7,995 nt of DNA from CAYHOI01 sp964358175 (GTDB lineage Bacteria > Margulisbacteria > Riflemargulisbacteria > GWF2-35-9), in contig CAYHOI010000087.1 in NCBI GenBank assembly GCA_964358175.1, forward strand, positions 1 through 7,995, given 5' to 3'. The position numbers and the translations under genes are program-made. The stretch's first letter is position 1, and each line of letters begins with the position of its first letter. Below are positions 7,672 to 7,995 of this stretch, one piece after another. The notes under the pieces were generated by a model, which saw only the letters and a program-made list of their open reading frames with translations, searched no databases and was not told where the DNA came from.

Positions 7672-7760
7672 GTGGTTAGCATTGTCATCCCCGCGAAGGC
7701 GGGGATCTAGGTTTGATTAGGCCTGAAAACCCAAGTTGCCGGCGAGCAGCTTTTTGAGAC
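7672..7760. other. Intergenic junction between pelG and the reverse-transcriptase remnant
   Basis: Non-coding on the + strand. It carries the hairpin repeat at 7687-7706. The rest (7707-7760) shows no promoter, RNA gene or coding resemblance; the remnant's - strand frame runs through it to a TAA at 7719-7717 with 14 codons that do not look like reverse transcriptase. It is probably scar sequence left by the deletion or rearrangement that broke that gene. Confidence 0.5.
7684..7708. repeat. REP-like palindromic repeat, single copy in window
   Basis: ATCCCCGC (7687-7694) and GCGGGGAT (7699-7706) are perfect reverse complements around the 4-nt loop GAAG. With its flanks (GTC before, CT after) it matches a palindromic element widely scattered between genes in proteobacterial chromosomes. 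It lies 15 nt after the pelG stop. As RNA it could form a stable hairpin protecting or ending the operon transcript, but no run of T follows on either strand, so a classical intrinsic terminator is not supported. Confidence 0.7.
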
Positions 7761-7995
7761 TGAATAGAGGTTCGTATGCCGAACTTAATATTCTCCCTGC
7801 CACGTATTCAACTAACTTATCCTCAAAACAGCTAATCGCAATGGGACGTGTTTTCCCGTTTGCCTTTGGAATCAGGACTTCCCGTTTATTCTGAGGTTTA
7901 TAGGAGCCTCGATGTATCTGTTGACACAGATTCTCGAGGTTAGCCTCAAGGTTCATGTTGTAGTCTGATTTGCTAATGCCATCTAAACCTTTCGC
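7717..7995 (-). pseudogene. Group II intron-type reverse transcriptase (maturase) fragment, C-terminally truncated
   Basis: Read on the - strand, the frame is open from the window edge (AKGLDGISKSDYN...) through an internal Met at 7956 to a TAA at 7719-7717, so its 5' end lies beyond the window. It contains hallmark N-terminal blocks of LtrA-like reverse transcriptases: KGLDGIS, GSYKPQNKREVLIPK, GKTRPIAISCFEDKLVEYV and LSSAYEPLF. In intact relatives the last block is followed within a few residues by a GFRP-like motif and later by the catalytic YADD. Here resemblance ends after the Phe codon at 7764-7762 and the frame stops 14 codons later. The palm catalytic residues, the maturase domain and any endonuclease are absent, so it cannot be active. 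A frameshift followed by intact sequence is unlikely, because the pelG stop lies only about 90 nt further left. It is a degraded mobile element next to, and convergent with, the pel operon. Confidence 0.85.

Noticed and set aside
7687..7706. Hairpin as a rho-independent terminator of the pel operon
   Set aside because: The stem is strong, but neither side is followed by a T-run; it fits a dispersed palindromic repeat better.
7684..7708. Possible CRISPR repeat
   Set aside because: Only one copy is present, with no regularly spaced second repeat and no cas gene in the window.
7717..7760. LGFQA near the end of the reverse-transcriptase remnant as the conserved GFRP motif
   Set aside because: The spacing from YEPLF is too long, the Arg-Pro is missing and a stop follows at once; the likeness is probably chance.

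Overview
The window holds most of a Pel-type exopolysaccharide biosynthesis operon on the + strand, followed by a short intergenic stretch with a palindromic repeat and a broken reverse transcriptase gene on the - strand. The host is most likely a Gram-negative bacterium. The first (5'-truncated) gene reads as an outer-membrane beta-barrel, and the GTCATCCCCGCGAAGG-type palindrome near the end is a repeat style common in proteobacterial genomes. Base composition is moderate. I cannot name a genus or phylum from the sequence alone.

Layout: 1-807, C-terminal part of a beta-barrel-like protein; 804-2033, pelD (c-di-GMP receptor scaffold); 2033-3877, a membrane-anchored deacetylase resembling the deacetylase part of PelA; 3855-4838, pelE; 4840-6255, pelF (glycosyltransferase); 6256-7671, pelG (polytopic membrane protein). 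All genes run the same way and touch or overlap: a 4-nt ATGA overlap, a 1-nt TGATG overlap, a 23-nt overlap, a 1-nt gap and a direct TAA-ATG junction. This indicates one co-transcribed, translationally coupled operon whose promoter lies left of the window. No promoter or riboswitch could be supported inside it.

How the parts should work together, from knowledge of the Pel pathway: PelF polymerises sugar from a UDP-sugar donor in the cytoplasm. PelD, PelE and PelG form the inner-membrane complex that binds PelF and moves the chain across, switched on by c-di-GMP binding to PelD. The PelA-like enzyme would deacetylate the chain in the periplasm. The upstream barrel is a candidate outer-membrane exit. 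The unusual points are the gene order D-A-E-F-G, a PelA with no room for the glycoside hydrolase found in the Pseudomonas protein, and the barrel gene translationally coupled to pelD. The core set resembles the compact Pel clusters described in Gram-positive bacteria, but with a probable outer-membrane component.

The right end (7672-7995) is accessory DNA: a perfect 8-bp hairpin repeat just after pelG and a fragment of a group II intron-type reverse transcriptase that enters from the right and loses family resemblance at about 7761, before the catalytic motifs.
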